Of a stretch of 35,616 nt of DNA, positions 1 to 8,422 are shown piece after piece. A program made the position numbers and the translations under genes. Under the pieces are notes generated by a model, which was not told the DNA's origin, did no database searches, and was given only the letters and a program-made list of their open reading frames with translations. Source of the DNA: Hungatella sp. UBA3147 (GTDB lineage Bacteria > Bacillota > Clostridia > Lachnospirales > Lachnospiraceae). The stretch spans positions 1 to 35,616 of the forward strand of contig DEYX01000137.1 in the NCBI GenBank assembly GCA_002365025.1. The letters run 5' to 3'. Position 1 is the stretch's first letter; each line of letters opens with the position of its first letter.

Positions 1-1197
1 CAGTTCTTCGTATGTGACGGCCCCGGATTCTGCGCAGATATCGATCCGGTCCAACAGAGGTTTTGATATCCTGCTTAAATATTTGCGTACCTGTTGTTCA
101 GAACATCTGCATCTTGTCCGATCCGGGAAAAAGCCGCAGGGACAGGGATTTAGAGCCGCTGCCATCATAAAGTCCGCCGGGAATTCATAGGCACCGAATA
201 TTCTGGTAACAGTTATTTTCCTCTCCTCAAGAGGCTGCCTTAGAAGCTCTATGGTAGTTCTTTGAAATTCGGGTAGTTCATCCAGAAACAGAACGCCTCC
301 GGATGCCAGGGAGATCTCACCTGGTTTTGGTATTCGCCCTCCCCCGGCAAGAGCCGTTGGGCTGATGGTATGATGAGGGCATCGGAAGGGCCTTTTTACC
401 ACCAAAGGCTCTTCTTTGGAAAGCAGCCCGCATACACTGTATATCTTTGATATATCCACGGCCTCCTCCATTGACAGGGACGGCATGATCGTTGGAATCC
501 TCTTCGCAAGCATCGTCTTTCCGGTGCCTGCAGGGCCGATATAAAGAATGTTGTGCATACCTGCTACTGCCACTTCTGTGGCCCGTCTAAGAAAAAGCTG
601 GCCCCCAATCTCTGAAAAATCAACATCATAAGCTTCCTGACGACCCATCAGTTCTCCATTTCCATAGGAGCCTGTTTTTTGCTTCTCCGGGTCGTTTAAC
701 TGATCCGTTAAATCCTTCAGATGATTCACTCCAATAACTTCTATTCCTTCTATTACTAAGGCCTCCCTGACGTTCTCTCTTGGAAGAAAACACTGGATCT
801 TTCCGTCCTTTTTTGCAGCAGCAGAAATGGAAAGGGCTCCTCTTACAGGCTTAATTTCCCCATCTAGCCCCAATTCCCCGGAAATCACACAACTGCGTAA
901 AGCTGCAGGTTTAACCATGCCGGAAGCGGTCAGAATGGCCACCGCAATGGGCAAATCAAAAGCAGTTCCCTCCTTACGTATGTCGGCCGGGGAGAGATTG
1001 ATAGTGACTTTTCTTGCGGGCAGCCGGAAACCGGAATTTCTTAACGCCGTTCTTACACGGTCCTGGGCTTCCCTAACCTCAGAGGATAGATAACCAACCA
1101 TGGAAAAGCCCGGAAGCCCATCACTGACATCCGCCTCCACCAGGATAGGGACCCCTTCCACTCCCTTAATTCCCACACTATGAACTTTACTATACAA
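1..1197 (-). CDS. comM: ComM/YifB family Mg-chelatase-like AAA+ ATPase (partial, C-terminus beyond left edge)
   Basis: My translation of the minus strand gives 399 residues, open to the window edge. I chose the TTG start at 1197 because GGAGAGG lies 6 nt upstream and the product opens YSKVHSVGIKGVEG, typical of the family. Residues about 1-170 form the Lon-protease-like domain (LPGFSMVG, INLSPADIRKEG). Walker A GPAGTGKT is at about 221-228 and Walker B GGVLFLDE at about 290. A cysteine cluster NPCPCG follows, and then the region leading to the Mg-chelatase C-terminal part. Family members run about 500-510 residues, so roughly 100 are missing. In proteobacteria ComM is a helicase that promotes branch migration during natural transformation; the role in Firmicutes is less defined. 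The gene follows the radical SAM/DUF4130 operon on the same strand, after a 191-nt gap. Confidence 0.93.
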   Translation of the reverse strand, partial: MYSKVHSVGIKGVEGVPILVEADVSDGLPGFSMVGYLSSEVREAQDRVRTALRNSGFRLPARKVTINLSPADIRKEGTAFDLPIAVAILTASGMVKPAALRSCVISGELGLDGEIKPVRGALSISAAAKKDGKIQCFLPRENVREALVIEGIEVIGVNHLKDLTDQLNDPEKQKTGSYGNGELMGRQEAYDVDFSEIGGQLFLRRATEVAVAGMHNILYIGPAGTGKTMLAKRIPTIMPSLSMEEAVDISKIYSVCGLLSKEEPLVVKRPFRCPHHTISPTALAGGGRIPKPGEISLASGGVLFLDELPEFQRTTIELLRQPLEERKITVTRIFGAYEFPADFMMAAALNPCPCGFFPDRTRCRCSEQQVRKYLSRISKPLLDRIDICAESGAVTYEEL

Positions 1198-1220
1198 AAA
1201 TTGCCTCTCCTTTCATTCTT

Positions 1221-1243
1221 CCTGCCCACGCCTTAGGGGCAGG
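1221..1243 (-). other. Stem-loop in the leader just upstream of comM
   Basis: CCTGCCC (1221-1227) pairs with GGGCAGG (1237-1243) around a 9-nt loop, about 10 nt upstream of the comM ribosome site. It has no T-run after it on the minus strand, so it is not a convincing terminator in gene direction. It may stabilise or attenuate the message; the function is unknown. Confidence 0.3.
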
Positions 1244-1372
1244 GTATTTTATTCTGTTTCATAAAAACGAGCTTGGAAAACATGCAGAAACGCATCTGGA
1301 ATGTTCCTGAACCGGAACCTGATTCTATGATAACCGAAAAAAAGGAAAATGGCAATGTTTTTCTCTCATCCG

Positions 1373-1393
1373 CCTGATTCAGATAGAATCAGG
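1373..1393 (-). terminator. Perfect 8-bp hairpin at the end of the DUF4130 gene
   Basis: CCTGATTC (1373-1380) and GAATCAGG (1386-1393) form a perfect 8-bp stem with a 5-nt loop overlapping the stop codon region at 1389. The sequence after it on the minus strand is not T-rich, so termination would be weak. The rest of the 1198-1388 gap shows nothing else I can name. Confidence 0.3.
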
Positions 1394-2168
1394 AATCCTT
1401 TAAACCATGGGAAAATTCAGGCATATAGGCCCGGTAACGGAGCGGCATGTGATTCCGCTGACAGACCGGATTTGTTCGTTCTTTTATGGAAACGCTTTTT
1501 CTAAAGCGCTGAAAAAGCTCCTCATATTCGTCTTCATCCGACGCTTTTTTCATTCGCCTTTCCCATTCCGGCGAAATTAAATCCACCAAAAACCATGGCC
1601 GCATTGCCGGATGCAAAACTGCCTTTTTCCTGTTTTCATCATAGATAGCCCAATTCTCTCCTGACAGGCGGTCCATAAAATGAGGAGCAAGAAGAACAAG
1701 TACATCATTCTTTGGTCCGATCCTGCTTACCAAAAGATCGCCCTCCATCTCCACAAACCGCACAAAGCCCGTGAGCAGATGAGTCTCATTATCAATATTA
1801 CGGCACATCTGAAATATTTCGTATACCTCTTGAACCTGTAGCATATGAACAATTTTTGCACCAAAATGGAAACCGTAAATTAAAAAGCGGTATATTTTAT
1901 CCCCACGGTCTCTTTCCTTACTTAGCGCAGCCTTGTATACGGCAATATAGGCTTCCTCTGAAATTTTCCCCCTGATAGCCTGTACCACCTTATCAACACT
2001 CTGGGCATTGACCGGAACTTCCTCATACTGGCAGAACAGCTCCATAGTATCCTCATCCCCTATAAGACCAAGTTTCACATTCCCATGTCCCTTTCTGCTG
2101 GTCCATGCCGCATACACACCGCTGAGAATGCCTTCCACGCTCTTCTCACACAAATAGACTGTCTTCAT
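1389..2168 (-). CDS. DUF4130 / TIGR03915-type DNA metabolism protein, partner of radical SAM protein
   Basis: The product is 259 aa, beginning MKTVYLCEKSVEGILSGVYA. The sequence matches the family annotated as SAM-linked DNA metabolism protein, which elsewhere can be fused to a uracil-DNA-glycosylase domain; here it stands alone. A longer reading from TTG at 2186 is possible. I prefer ATG at 2168 because it overlaps the TGA of the upstream radical SAM gene (ATGA) and GGGGAGGAG lies 7 nt before it. The family carries motifs such as DRGDKIYRFLIYGFHFG (about residues 90-106) and a C-terminal MPLRYRAYMPEF segment. The reaction is unknown. Constant pairing with the radical SAM protein, and the LexA-like boxes upstream of the operon, argue for a role in DNA repair or nucleotide modification. 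Confidence 0.85.
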   Translation of the reverse strand: MKTVYLCEKSVEGILSGVYAAWTSRKGHGNVKLGLIGDEDTMELFCQYEEVPVNAQSVDKVVQAIRGKISEEAYIAVYKAALSKERDRGDKIYRFLIYGFHFGAKIVHMLQVQEVYEIFQMCRNIDNETHLLTGFVRFVEMEGDLLVSRIGPKNDVLVLLAPHFMDRLSGENWAIYDENRKKAVLHPAMRPWFLVDLISPEWERRMKKASDEDEYEELFQRFRKSVSIKERTNPVCQRNHMPLRYRAYMPEFSHGLKDS

Positions 2169-3493
2169 AGCCGGACTCCTCCCCAATCTGTTAAAGCAGG
2201 TACATTCTTGTCATCAAACAAAGAAAGCTGCCGGAAGGCTCCTGATGAACCGATGTCCCATACTTTTTTATGCTCCTCTCCCACAAGATGGCTGGTAATA
2301 AAGTCCTCCTCAATCTTAACGGGATACATCATCCTGCCGGAACAGGTAATAAAGTAAAGCGCACGTTTCAATACAACACCAATCTTCTTTAAAGCATCAA
2401 AATCAAGTGGGCCATTCCTTCTGGCTGCAACGATACGCTTCACCGACTTCACTCCCATTCCGGGAACTCTCAGGAGGGTATAATAGTCTGCCCGATTCAC
2501 TTCCACGGGAAATAATTCCAGATGGCGCAAAGCCCAATCACACTTTGGATCCAGAAACACATTGAAATTAGGGCGATCTTCGGAAAGCAGCTCTCCTGCC
2601 TGAAATCCATAGAAACGCATGAGCCAGTCTGCCTGGTACAGCCGGTGTTCCCGCAAAAGTGGAGGCCCCCCAGGAAGGGCCGGCAGACTACTGTCCTGAT
2701 TGACTGGAACAAATGCAGAATAAAAAACCCGTTTTAAATCATAATTCTGATAAAGCGCCTCTGCTACCATCATCATCTGGAAATCATTTTCCCCAGTGGC
2801 TCCCACGATCATCTGTGTGCTCTGACCGGCAGGCACAAAGGACGGAGCCTTTTTGTATTCCATCAGCTCGTAACGATTAGCCGTAATTCCTTTCTGAATC
2901 TGCTTCATGGGAGTAAGAATCTTGCTCCTGCTTTTGCCGGGAGCCAGCTTCTTAAGTCCGTCGGCAGTAGGAAGCTCCAGATTGATACTCATACGATCTG
3001 CCAGAAATCCAGTTTTTTCGATCAATACCGGATCTGCACCCGGAATAGCCTTTACATGGATATAACCATGAAAATGGTATTCCTCCCGCAGCTTTTTAAG
3101 GGTCTGATAAATCAGGTCCATGGTATAGTCCGCACTGTGAAGGACTCCTGAGCTGAGGAACAGCCCTTCAATATAATTACGGCGGTAAAACTGGATCGTC
3201 AGCTGGCACACCTCCTCAGGTGTGAACGCTGTTCTCACAACATCGTTAGAGCATCGGTTGATGCAGTACTTGCAGTCATAGATGCACTGGTTGGTAAACA
3301 ATATTTTCAAAAGGGATATACATCTGCCATCTGCAGAAAAGCTATGGCAGATTCCGCATGCCGTCGCATTCCCGATAGTCCCTGCTTTTCCCTTTCGGTC
3401 CACTCCGCTGGAGGTACAGGCAACATCATACTTTGCGGCATCTGATAATATTTCAAGCTTTTCCTGTACACTTAATTCTTCCTGAATCAGCAT
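2165..3493 (-). CDS. Putative DNA modification/repair radical SAM protein (TIGR03916-type)
   Basis: The protein is 442 aa. The radical SAM cluster motif CxxxCxxC is C70-IYD-C74-KY-C77, inside TNQCIYDCKYCINRC. Extra cysteines at 26, 46, 49 and 58 precede it. A helix-hairpin-helix motif, LLRVPGMGVKSVKRIV (about 341-356), near the C-terminus suggests DNA or RNA binding. The family is named as a putative DNA modification/repair radical SAM protein and occurs beside the DUF4130 gene, with which it overlaps here by 4 nt. Start ATG 3493 has GAGGTG upstream. The promoter region carries a perfect LexA-type box at 3505-3516. Substrate and chemistry are not known; a DNA lesion repair reaction is an inference from the HhH motif, the partner and the operator. 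Confidence 0.9.
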   Translation of the reverse strand: MLIQEELSVQEKLEILSDAAKYDVACTSSGVDRKGKAGTIGNATACGICHSFSADGRCISLLKILFTNQCIYDCKYCINRCSNDVVRTAFTPEEVCQLTIQFYRRNYIEGLFLSSGVLHSADYTMDLIYQTLKKLREEYHFHGYIHVKAIPGADPVLIEKTGFLADRMSINLELPTADGLKKLAPGKSRSKILTPMKQIQKGITANRYELMEYKKAPSFVPAGQSTQMIVGATGENDFQMMMVAEALYQNYDLKRVFYSAFVPVNQDSSLPALPGGPPLLREHRLYQADWLMRFYGFQAGELLSEDRPNFNVFLDPKCDWALRHLELFPVEVNRADYYTLLRVPGMGVKSVKRIVAARRNGPLDFDALKKIGVVLKRALYFITCSGRMMYPVKIEEDFITSHLVGEEHKKVWDIGSSGAFRQLSLFDDKNVPALTDWGGVRL

Positions 3494-3504
3494 TTCTTCA
3501 CCTC

Positions 3505-3516
3505 GAACACACGTTC
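3505..3516. promoter_or_regulatory. LexA (SOS) box, perfect GAAC-N4-GTTC
   Basis: The sequence is GAACACACGTTC, matching the Gram-positive LexA/DinR consensus CGAACNNNNGTTCG core exactly (flanks C on the left, T on the right). It covers the predicted transcription start of the radical SAM operon, an ideal place for repression. Confidence 0.7.
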
Positions 3517-3525
3517 TTTTTCTTT

Positions 3526-3554
3526 ATTGTAGCATAAGCATATCTTTTTTTCAA
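3526..3554 (-). promoter_or_regulatory. Sigma-A promoter of the radical SAM/DUF4130 operon
   Basis: On the minus strand a -35 TTGAAA (3549-3554) is separated by exactly 17 nt from a -10 TACAAT (3526-3531). Transcription would start near 3519, about 25 nt before the ATG at 3493. Confidence 0.75.
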
Positions 3555-3562
3555 GTATTTTC

Positions 3563-3574
3563 GAATATATGTTC
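3563..3574. promoter_or_regulatory. Second, one-mismatch LexA-like box
   Basis: GAATATATGTTC differs from GAAC-N4-GTTC at one position and lies just upstream of the -35 element. Together with the perfect box at 3505 it brackets the promoter, as in some double-operator SOS genes. Confidence 0.45.
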
Positions 3575-3674
3575 TGATTTTTATAGATTAACAGAGTCCG
3601 GGGTTTTGAGATTTCTAAATGTGATATATTTATGGAGGGTCTTTTAAATAAGAAAAAATATGCATATTAAAAAT

Positions 3675-3721
3675 GCAGCAGAAAAAGAGGTGGAAATGCA
3701 TAATCTCTCTCTTTCTGCTGC
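3675..3721 (-). terminator. Intrinsic terminator at the end of the MMPL operon
   Basis: GCAGCAGAAA (3675-3684) pairs perfectly with TTTCTGCTGC (3712-3721), with further A/G-C/T pairing inside. On the minus strand the stem is followed by a T-rich stretch (ATTTTTAAT, then TTTTTTCTT). The 3494-3725 interval otherwise holds the promoter and LexA boxes described above, an AT-rich stretch and a small palindrome (3657-3668). Confidence 0.6.
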
Positions 3722-3725
3722 CAAT

Positions 3726-3926
3726 TCATAAACCTGAAATCTTAAAGCCCCGCCCCCCTCGCGGTTGATCCATCTGCTTTTCCGGCACATAACCATAAAA
3801 TTCCGCTCCGCCATCTGATTGAAGCAATCGGCGGGAGCTTAGAAACCTTGCAAAGCTGTATGCAATGATGGATTGAACAATGGATACAATGATTGCTACA
3901 ATAATGGATACAGTGCTCCTTCCCAT
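3726..3926 (-). CDS. Possible small membrane protein (66 aa), uncertain
   Basis: A 66-aa open frame begins MGRSTVSIIVAIIVSIVQSI, with one strong hydrophobic helix (about residues 5-28) followed by a basic stretch (RFLSSRR) and a polar glycine-rich tail. It lies 44 nt after the coiled-coil gene and ends directly at the terminator hairpin, so it could be the last gene of the operon. There is no good ribosome site before the ATG at 3926. The DNA encoding the helix is built of short ATGGATACAATGATT-like repeats, which can give hydrophobic frames by chance. A competing frame starts at 3939. I do not recognise a family. If it is not real, this interval is noncoding. Confidence 0.3.
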   Translation of the reverse strand: MGRSTVSIIVAIIVSIVQSIIAYSFARFLSSRRLLQSDGGAEFYGYVPEKQMDQPRGGRGFKISGL

Positions 3927-3970
3927 GGTTTCTCTTCATGTTTCAAGATGGGATAGGTCCTTTTGTACAG

Positions 3971-6208
3971 TTATTTGAAAACAGAAGTAATAGTTCTCCA
4001 AATATATTTGAAAACATTCCTGACGCGATGGAAAAAATTTCCGTCAGCATGAAAGTCTTCATCCACTTTTACGTCATCACTTTCCTGCTTATCTTTTATC
4101 TCCTCAGTACGCAGTATCATCTGAATGCTTCTGGGAGACGGATTTTTTGCCGAGGTCATGGACACCGGAGAGGCTTCTAAATCAATGTTTAAAATGGTCG
4201 TATCTTCTATCGTGTATTCATCCCATTTGTCATCAATCATATCCTTAATGGTATTTTTTGCGTTTCTCAATACCTCGGTCTGATTCAGTCCATTCCCTGC
4301 CTCATCTAACGTACCGGCAAGGCCGTTTAAGGTTTTCTCCGTACTGCTGTTTAAGGAATCGCCTACCACTTTCATCTGATTTTCAAGGGACCGGAAAAAT
4401 ACGTTCATGGAATCAATGCCTCTGGAGGCGCTGTCTGTCATTTTTCCAATATCATTTAAGGTCGCGATCATTTCATCATGGTGACGGTTTAAAATACCAT
4501 TTAACCCATCCACAGAGTTGATCAGATCATCGGCCGTATCACAGATATTCCCTGTAGCAGTGGCTATGTCAATTACTCCGTTAATCGTTCCGTTTATAGG
4601 GCCTCTTAAGGAATGTAAGTCTGCCATCAGCATCTCGGTCATCCCCAGCATTTTTCCCAGATCTCCGGTCAGCCCCGCACCGCTGTTAACAATCTGCGGA
4701 AGAAGCGCTGCTAAAGGTGCGGATGCTTCCAGCATCTCCTTGGATCCATTGCTAGGGGTGGCCTTACGGCCGGTTGCCAAAGCGGAAGACAGATAACCGG
4801 TAAGAGCATTGATTTCCGGAATAGAGTAGTCTTTTTCGTTAAACAAATAGGAAGATATCTCGTCTTCGTCCATCAGACCTTCATCCTGGATCTCCTGGAT
4901 CAGATCCTGTAAGTCAGTATTTTTCATCCCTGCCGCCGATGTACTTAGGGTATTGCTAAGAGCCGCAAGCTTAGGAAGCGACTGCCCAAGGGATGTAAGT
5001 TCCTTTGCCAGCTGCTGCTGTTCCGTTGTCAGGGTATTTAAGCGTCCTTCTATTTTTTTTACCTGCCCCATAAAAGCCTGGGATTTCATATCCGTCTGAG
5101 AATCCTTCGCCATTTTCCGCAGGTCATCCACTTCATTTCTTAAATACCGGACACTGTCCTGCAGATCTCCAAGATCCGGTGACAGGTCATCAAGAATTCC
5201 CACCATATGATTTGTCTGAGTCCTGATCTCATTTAAAGCATTTCCGGCATTCTGCGTATGGTTATAAAAGGGACGCATAGTCTGGGACAGATTGTCAAGA
5301 GCTGCCAGAGCCTCATCCGCATTCTCATACACCTTACCCTTGGAATCGGCAAATATCTGCCTGGTCCTGTCAAGTCCCCTGAGACCATCCGCCGTATCTG
5401 CGATGCCTTTTTGCATGTTTCCCATGGAGTCTAAAACCACATCCAGACTGTCGCTGATTGCATCTGCCGAATCCTCCATGGTTTCCTTGGCATCTCTTAA
5501 ATCTTCAATCTTATCAAGCTGGCTAACTGTCAAAGGGACCATGGTAAAGATTAATCCGGAAAATTTAAAATCATCTGTACCGATGCGGATGGAATAATGG
5601 CCTTCCTCTCCAGGCAGTTGAAAGAAAACAACCATATTTAAATTACCGATGGACTGCACCTGAGCGCCTTCCGCTTCCAGGCTTAAGTTTTTATCCATAT
5701 CTACAACTGTGCTGGCCATTAAGGCCATGTTATTCCGGTAATAATCGGAAACTCCTTGATTGGGAACCAGATCTACATTGACTTCGATCAGGCCCTTTTC
5801 ACCGGCCAGCTCTTCTGCTTTTTTCTCTACCCCGTTTAAACGATAACTTACTTTAATATCCCATGGAAGCTGGGATTTCTCTGTTTGGGTCCGGCCTTCA
5901 AAATAAAACCGGTTTCCTGTCTCTTCCGGAGAAAAGGTGATAGAGCCATCTTCTCCTATCACAGGCTCCGAATGGTCCGTTAAATTCATTACCTTATCGT
6001 AAACACCGTAATCCACTACCATGCTATATCCATTCATCTGGTAATTCTTTACGATACTGCTTTCCTTGATCTCCCCATAAGGGTCCATGGTCACATAAAG
6101 CGTTTCATCATACTGGGGCACATCAGGCGAGGCCAGGGCCGGCAGTACGGACTCAAGGGAGACTATGACAGCCAGGCCCATACTTAGGATTCTATTATAT
6201 TTCTTCAT
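3971..6208 (-). CDS. Secreted coiled-coil protein, putative partner of MMPL exporter
   Basis: The protein is 745 aa. An N-terminal signal peptide is visible (KK charge, hydrophobic ILSMGLAVIVSLESVLPALA, likely cut near residue 26). Residues about 30-240 look like a globular beta-rich extracytoplasmic domain. Residues about 240-690 are rich in heptad and X11-like repeats (many D/S/N/L, DLGDLQDSVRYLRNEVDDL), resembling the coiled-coil middle of YhgE/Pip-type proteins. The C-terminus is a basic amphipathic helix (YIWRTITSVFK) that could rest on the membrane. No true transmembrane bundle is seen, unlike full YhgE/Pip. The start at 6208 has AAGGAGAG upstream and overlaps the end of the MMPL gene by 14 nt, so the two are translationally coupled. 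A periplasm-like adaptor or cell-wall-spanning role for the exporter is inferred. Confidence 0.75.
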   Translation of the reverse strand: MKKYNRILSMGLAVIVSLESVLPALASPDVPQYDETLYVTMDPYGEIKESSIVKNYQMNGYSMVVDYGVYDKVMNLTDHSEPVIGEDGSITFSPEETGNRFYFEGRTQTEKSQLPWDIKVSYRLNGVEKKAEELAGEKGLIEVNVDLVPNQGVSDYYRNNMALMASTVVDMDKNLSLEAEGAQVQSIGNLNMVVFFQLPGEEGHYSIRIGTDDFKFSGLIFTMVPLTVSQLDKIEDLRDAKETMEDSADAISDSLDVVLDSMGNMQKGIADTADGLRGLDRTRQIFADSKGKVYENADEALAALDNLSQTMRPFYNHTQNAGNALNEIRTQTNHMVGILDDLSPDLGDLQDSVRYLRNEVDDLRKMAKDSQTDMKSQAFMGQVKKIEGRLNTLTTEQQQLAKELTSLGQSLPKLAALSNTLSTSAAGMKNTDLQDLIQEIQDEGLMDEDEISSYLFNEKDYSIPEINALTGYLSSALATGRKATPSNGSKEMLEASAPLAALLPQIVNSGAGLTGDLGKMLGMTEMLMADLHSLRGPINGTINGVIDIATATGNICDTADDLINSVDGLNGILNRHHDEMIATLNDIGKMTDSASRGIDSMNVFFRSLENQMKVVGDSLNSSTEKTLNGLAGTLDEAGNGLNQTEVLRNAKNTIKDMIDDKWDEYTIEDTTILNIDLEASPVSMTSAKNPSPRSIQMILRTEEIKDKQESDDVKVDEDFHADGNFFHRVRNVFKYIWRTITSVFK

Positions 6209-8378
6209 GATCGTTCTCTCCTTTGATTTTCACTTTTCCATATCTTAAACGTCGTTTTTCTCTTCTCTTAGCCGCACGGAACTGCTGATTCTGGATCTGC
6301 TTGTCAAAGGTGCTAAGCAAGGCAGGAAGAAGGGAAAGTACCAAAATCATGCTTAAAAGCGCGCCCCTTCCCACCAGGCGTCCCACCTGGGAAATTGCCT
6401 GTATGGACGACGTAAAATACAAAAGATAACCGACTACCGTAAGAATACCGCCTGACGTCAGAATGGAAAGGGTACTTTTCGAAATAGCAGCCTTGGCAGA
6501 GTCCGTATTGTTCATGGTTTTTCGGAAGCCCAGATAATTATTGGTCATCAGGATGGAATAATCAATGGTAGCTCCCAGCTGCAGGCAGCTTACGATGATG
6601 TATCCGATGTATACCATGTAGTCTCCCAGAACATAAGGTAACGTCATGTTTAAATAAATGGCAACTTCAATCGGTATAATTACAAGGATCGGTACCAGAA
6701 CAGACCGGAAGGTTGCAAAAACAACCAAAGCCACTCCCGCCAAAGACAACAGTGAAACCTTATTGTAGTCATCCGTTAAAATGTCACGGATATCTATCGT
6801 CGTGGGGGTCATGCCTATTACATAGGCATCTTCCAGATAGTACTCCCTGATCAATTGTTCCAGCTTTTGACTGCATTCAAAGGCATACGGACTCTCCTGG
6901 ACCGTGTTTAAGGAAATCAAAAGCCTGGCGTACTTTTCACTCCGAAGCTGTTCCGACACTTTTTCCGGAAGAAAGCTTTCCGGAATTCCCTTGGGTATGG
7001 TCCCTGCCATGGACATAGCGTAATTAACAAAATCCAAGTCCTCCAAAGCTTCTGTCAGCTGCCGTTCAGTCACAACAGATCCATTGGGAACAATTCCAAT
7101 GATCATGTTTGATTTTCCGAATTCCTCATTGATTGCCCTGGTATCCTCATAAACTCTGGTTCCAGGTCCGGCTCCAATGGCATCATCCCCGTAGTAGAAA
7201 ACGTTCATGCTCTGTCCGAAATAACAGGGAACAGCCAGGAAAATGGCAATTACAAAAACAGGCTTCCGGATCTGGTTCATCAATACTGCAAACCGGTCAA
7301 AAGAAGGAAGGAATGGTTTATGAGCTGTTTTTTCAATCTTATCATTAAAGTGCAGGATCAAGGTCGGCATAAGGAACAGTACGGTAGCCAGGCTGCAGAG
7401 AATTCCCTTCGTCAGCACAAAACCCACATCCTTACCTATGGTAAAACGCATGAACGCAATCACAAGAAATCCTACAATAGTAGTAGCGCCACTTGCCAGA
7501 ATGGAACTGCAGGATTCCTTTACTGCCAATTCCATGGCTTCGTGTATCTCTATGCCGGTATTCTTAATTGCCGTAAAAGTATGTAAAAGGAAAATGGAAT
7601 AATCCATGGACACTGCCAATTGCAATATGGCTGCCGTGGAAAAGGTAAAGAATGATATGCTGCCAAACATCAGGTTGGATCCCATATTCATAACAATGGC
7701 CACTATCATGACAAAAATAAACAAAAACGGCTCCATCCAGGATGTTGTGGTAAGAGTTAAGATCACCCAGATGATTACTAGTGCCATTCCAATGGCCATG
7801 GTAATCTCTTTAGTTATAGACTCTTCCCTCTCTTTGCTGGATACGGCGCTTCCTGCAAAATAGCCTCTGTCTTTTCCTACAATTTCATAAATCCCGTCCA
7901 CCGCTTTCCGGGTCACCGGACTATCATCACCATTTTCAAATATTACATCCATCTGAGCATACCCATCATGATAATAGTCTTCCATGGAAAAGGCATCCAC
8001 AGACATCATATCGGTGATCCCCTGGTCCAAAAAAGAGCCTCCCATATAGACATTTGTTGTCATATCAGGGCCTATGACCAGGTCCACCCCTTCCAGGTCC
8101 GATATCTGCTGCCTTATTTTTTGAGCTTCCGGAAGACTTACATCCTCTACCATGATCCGTGCCATTCCAGGATATCCAAACTCATCCTCCATCACATCAA
8201 GAGCCTGTTTCGTTTGGGCAAACTGCGGCAGGTATTTACTTAAATCGTAATTGACCTTTACAAAAGGAAAACAGATTGCACAGATGATGGCCGTAAGAAA
8301 GAAAAAAATCTCTATTTCCTTTCCCTTGAACACAATGATATGTACGATTCTATCAAATAAACTTTTGTCTTTTTTCAT
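6195..8378 (-). CDS. MMPL/RND-family transporter
   Basis: The protein is 727 aa. I prefer ATG 8378, which has GGAGG 5 nt upstream, over ATG 8390. It has the two-fold repeated RND layout: TM1 at about residues 22-42, a large external loop, TM2-6 from about 195 to 345, TM7 near 372, a second loop, and TM8-12 from about 545 to 700. Both halves carry the charged Asp-Tyr pair known from MmpL proton relays: MDYS (D259-Y260) and IDYS (D606-Y607). The C-terminus is a basic cytoplasmic tail (KRREKRRLRYG). It is probably a proton-driven exporter of a lipid or hydrophobic compound; the substrate cannot be read from sequence. It is divergent from the TetR gene, which likely represses it through the shared operator. 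Confidence 0.92.
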   Translation of the reverse strand: MKKDKSLFDRIVHIIVFKGKEIEIFFFLTAIICAICFPFVKVNYDLSKYLPQFAQTKQALDVMEDEFGYPGMARIMVEDVSLPEAQKIRQQISDLEGVDLVIGPDMTTNVYMGGSFLDQGITDMMSVDAFSMEDYYHDGYAQMDVIFENGDDSPVTRKAVDGIYEIVGKDRGYFAGSAVSSKEREESITKEITMAIGMALVIIWVILTLTTTSWMEPFLFIFVMIVAIVMNMGSNLMFGSISFFTFSTAAILQLAVSMDYSIFLLHTFTAIKNTGIEIHEAMELAVKESCSSILASGATTIVGFLVIAFMRFTIGKDVGFVLTKGILCSLATVLFLMPTLILHFNDKIEKTAHKPFLPSFDRFAVLMNQIRKPVFVIAIFLAVPCYFGQSMNVFYYGDDAIGAGPGTRVYEDTRAINEEFGKSNMIIGIVPNGSVVTERQLTEALEDLDFVNYAMSMAGTIPKGIPESFLPEKVSEQLRSEKYARLLISLNTVQESPYAFECSQKLEQLIREYYLEDAYVIGMTPTTIDIRDILTDDYNKVSLLSLAGVALVVFATFRSVLVPILVIIPIEVAIYLNMTLPYVLGDYMVYIGYIIVSCLQLGATIDYSILMTNNYLGFRKTMNNTDSAKAAISKSTLSILTSGGILTVVGYLLYFTSSIQAISQVGRLVGRGALLSMILVLSLLPALLSTFDKQIQNQQFRAAKRREKRRLRYGKVKIKGENDHEEI

Positions 8379-8422
8379 TTTTTCCTCCATTACCCATCAT
8401 TTTTCTTTTAACGGATCCTTAA

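Noticed and set aside
3657..3668. Perfect 12-bp palindrome AATATGCATATT
   Set aside because: It is AT-rich and lies in the T-rich tail of the terminator; likely chance in this composition.
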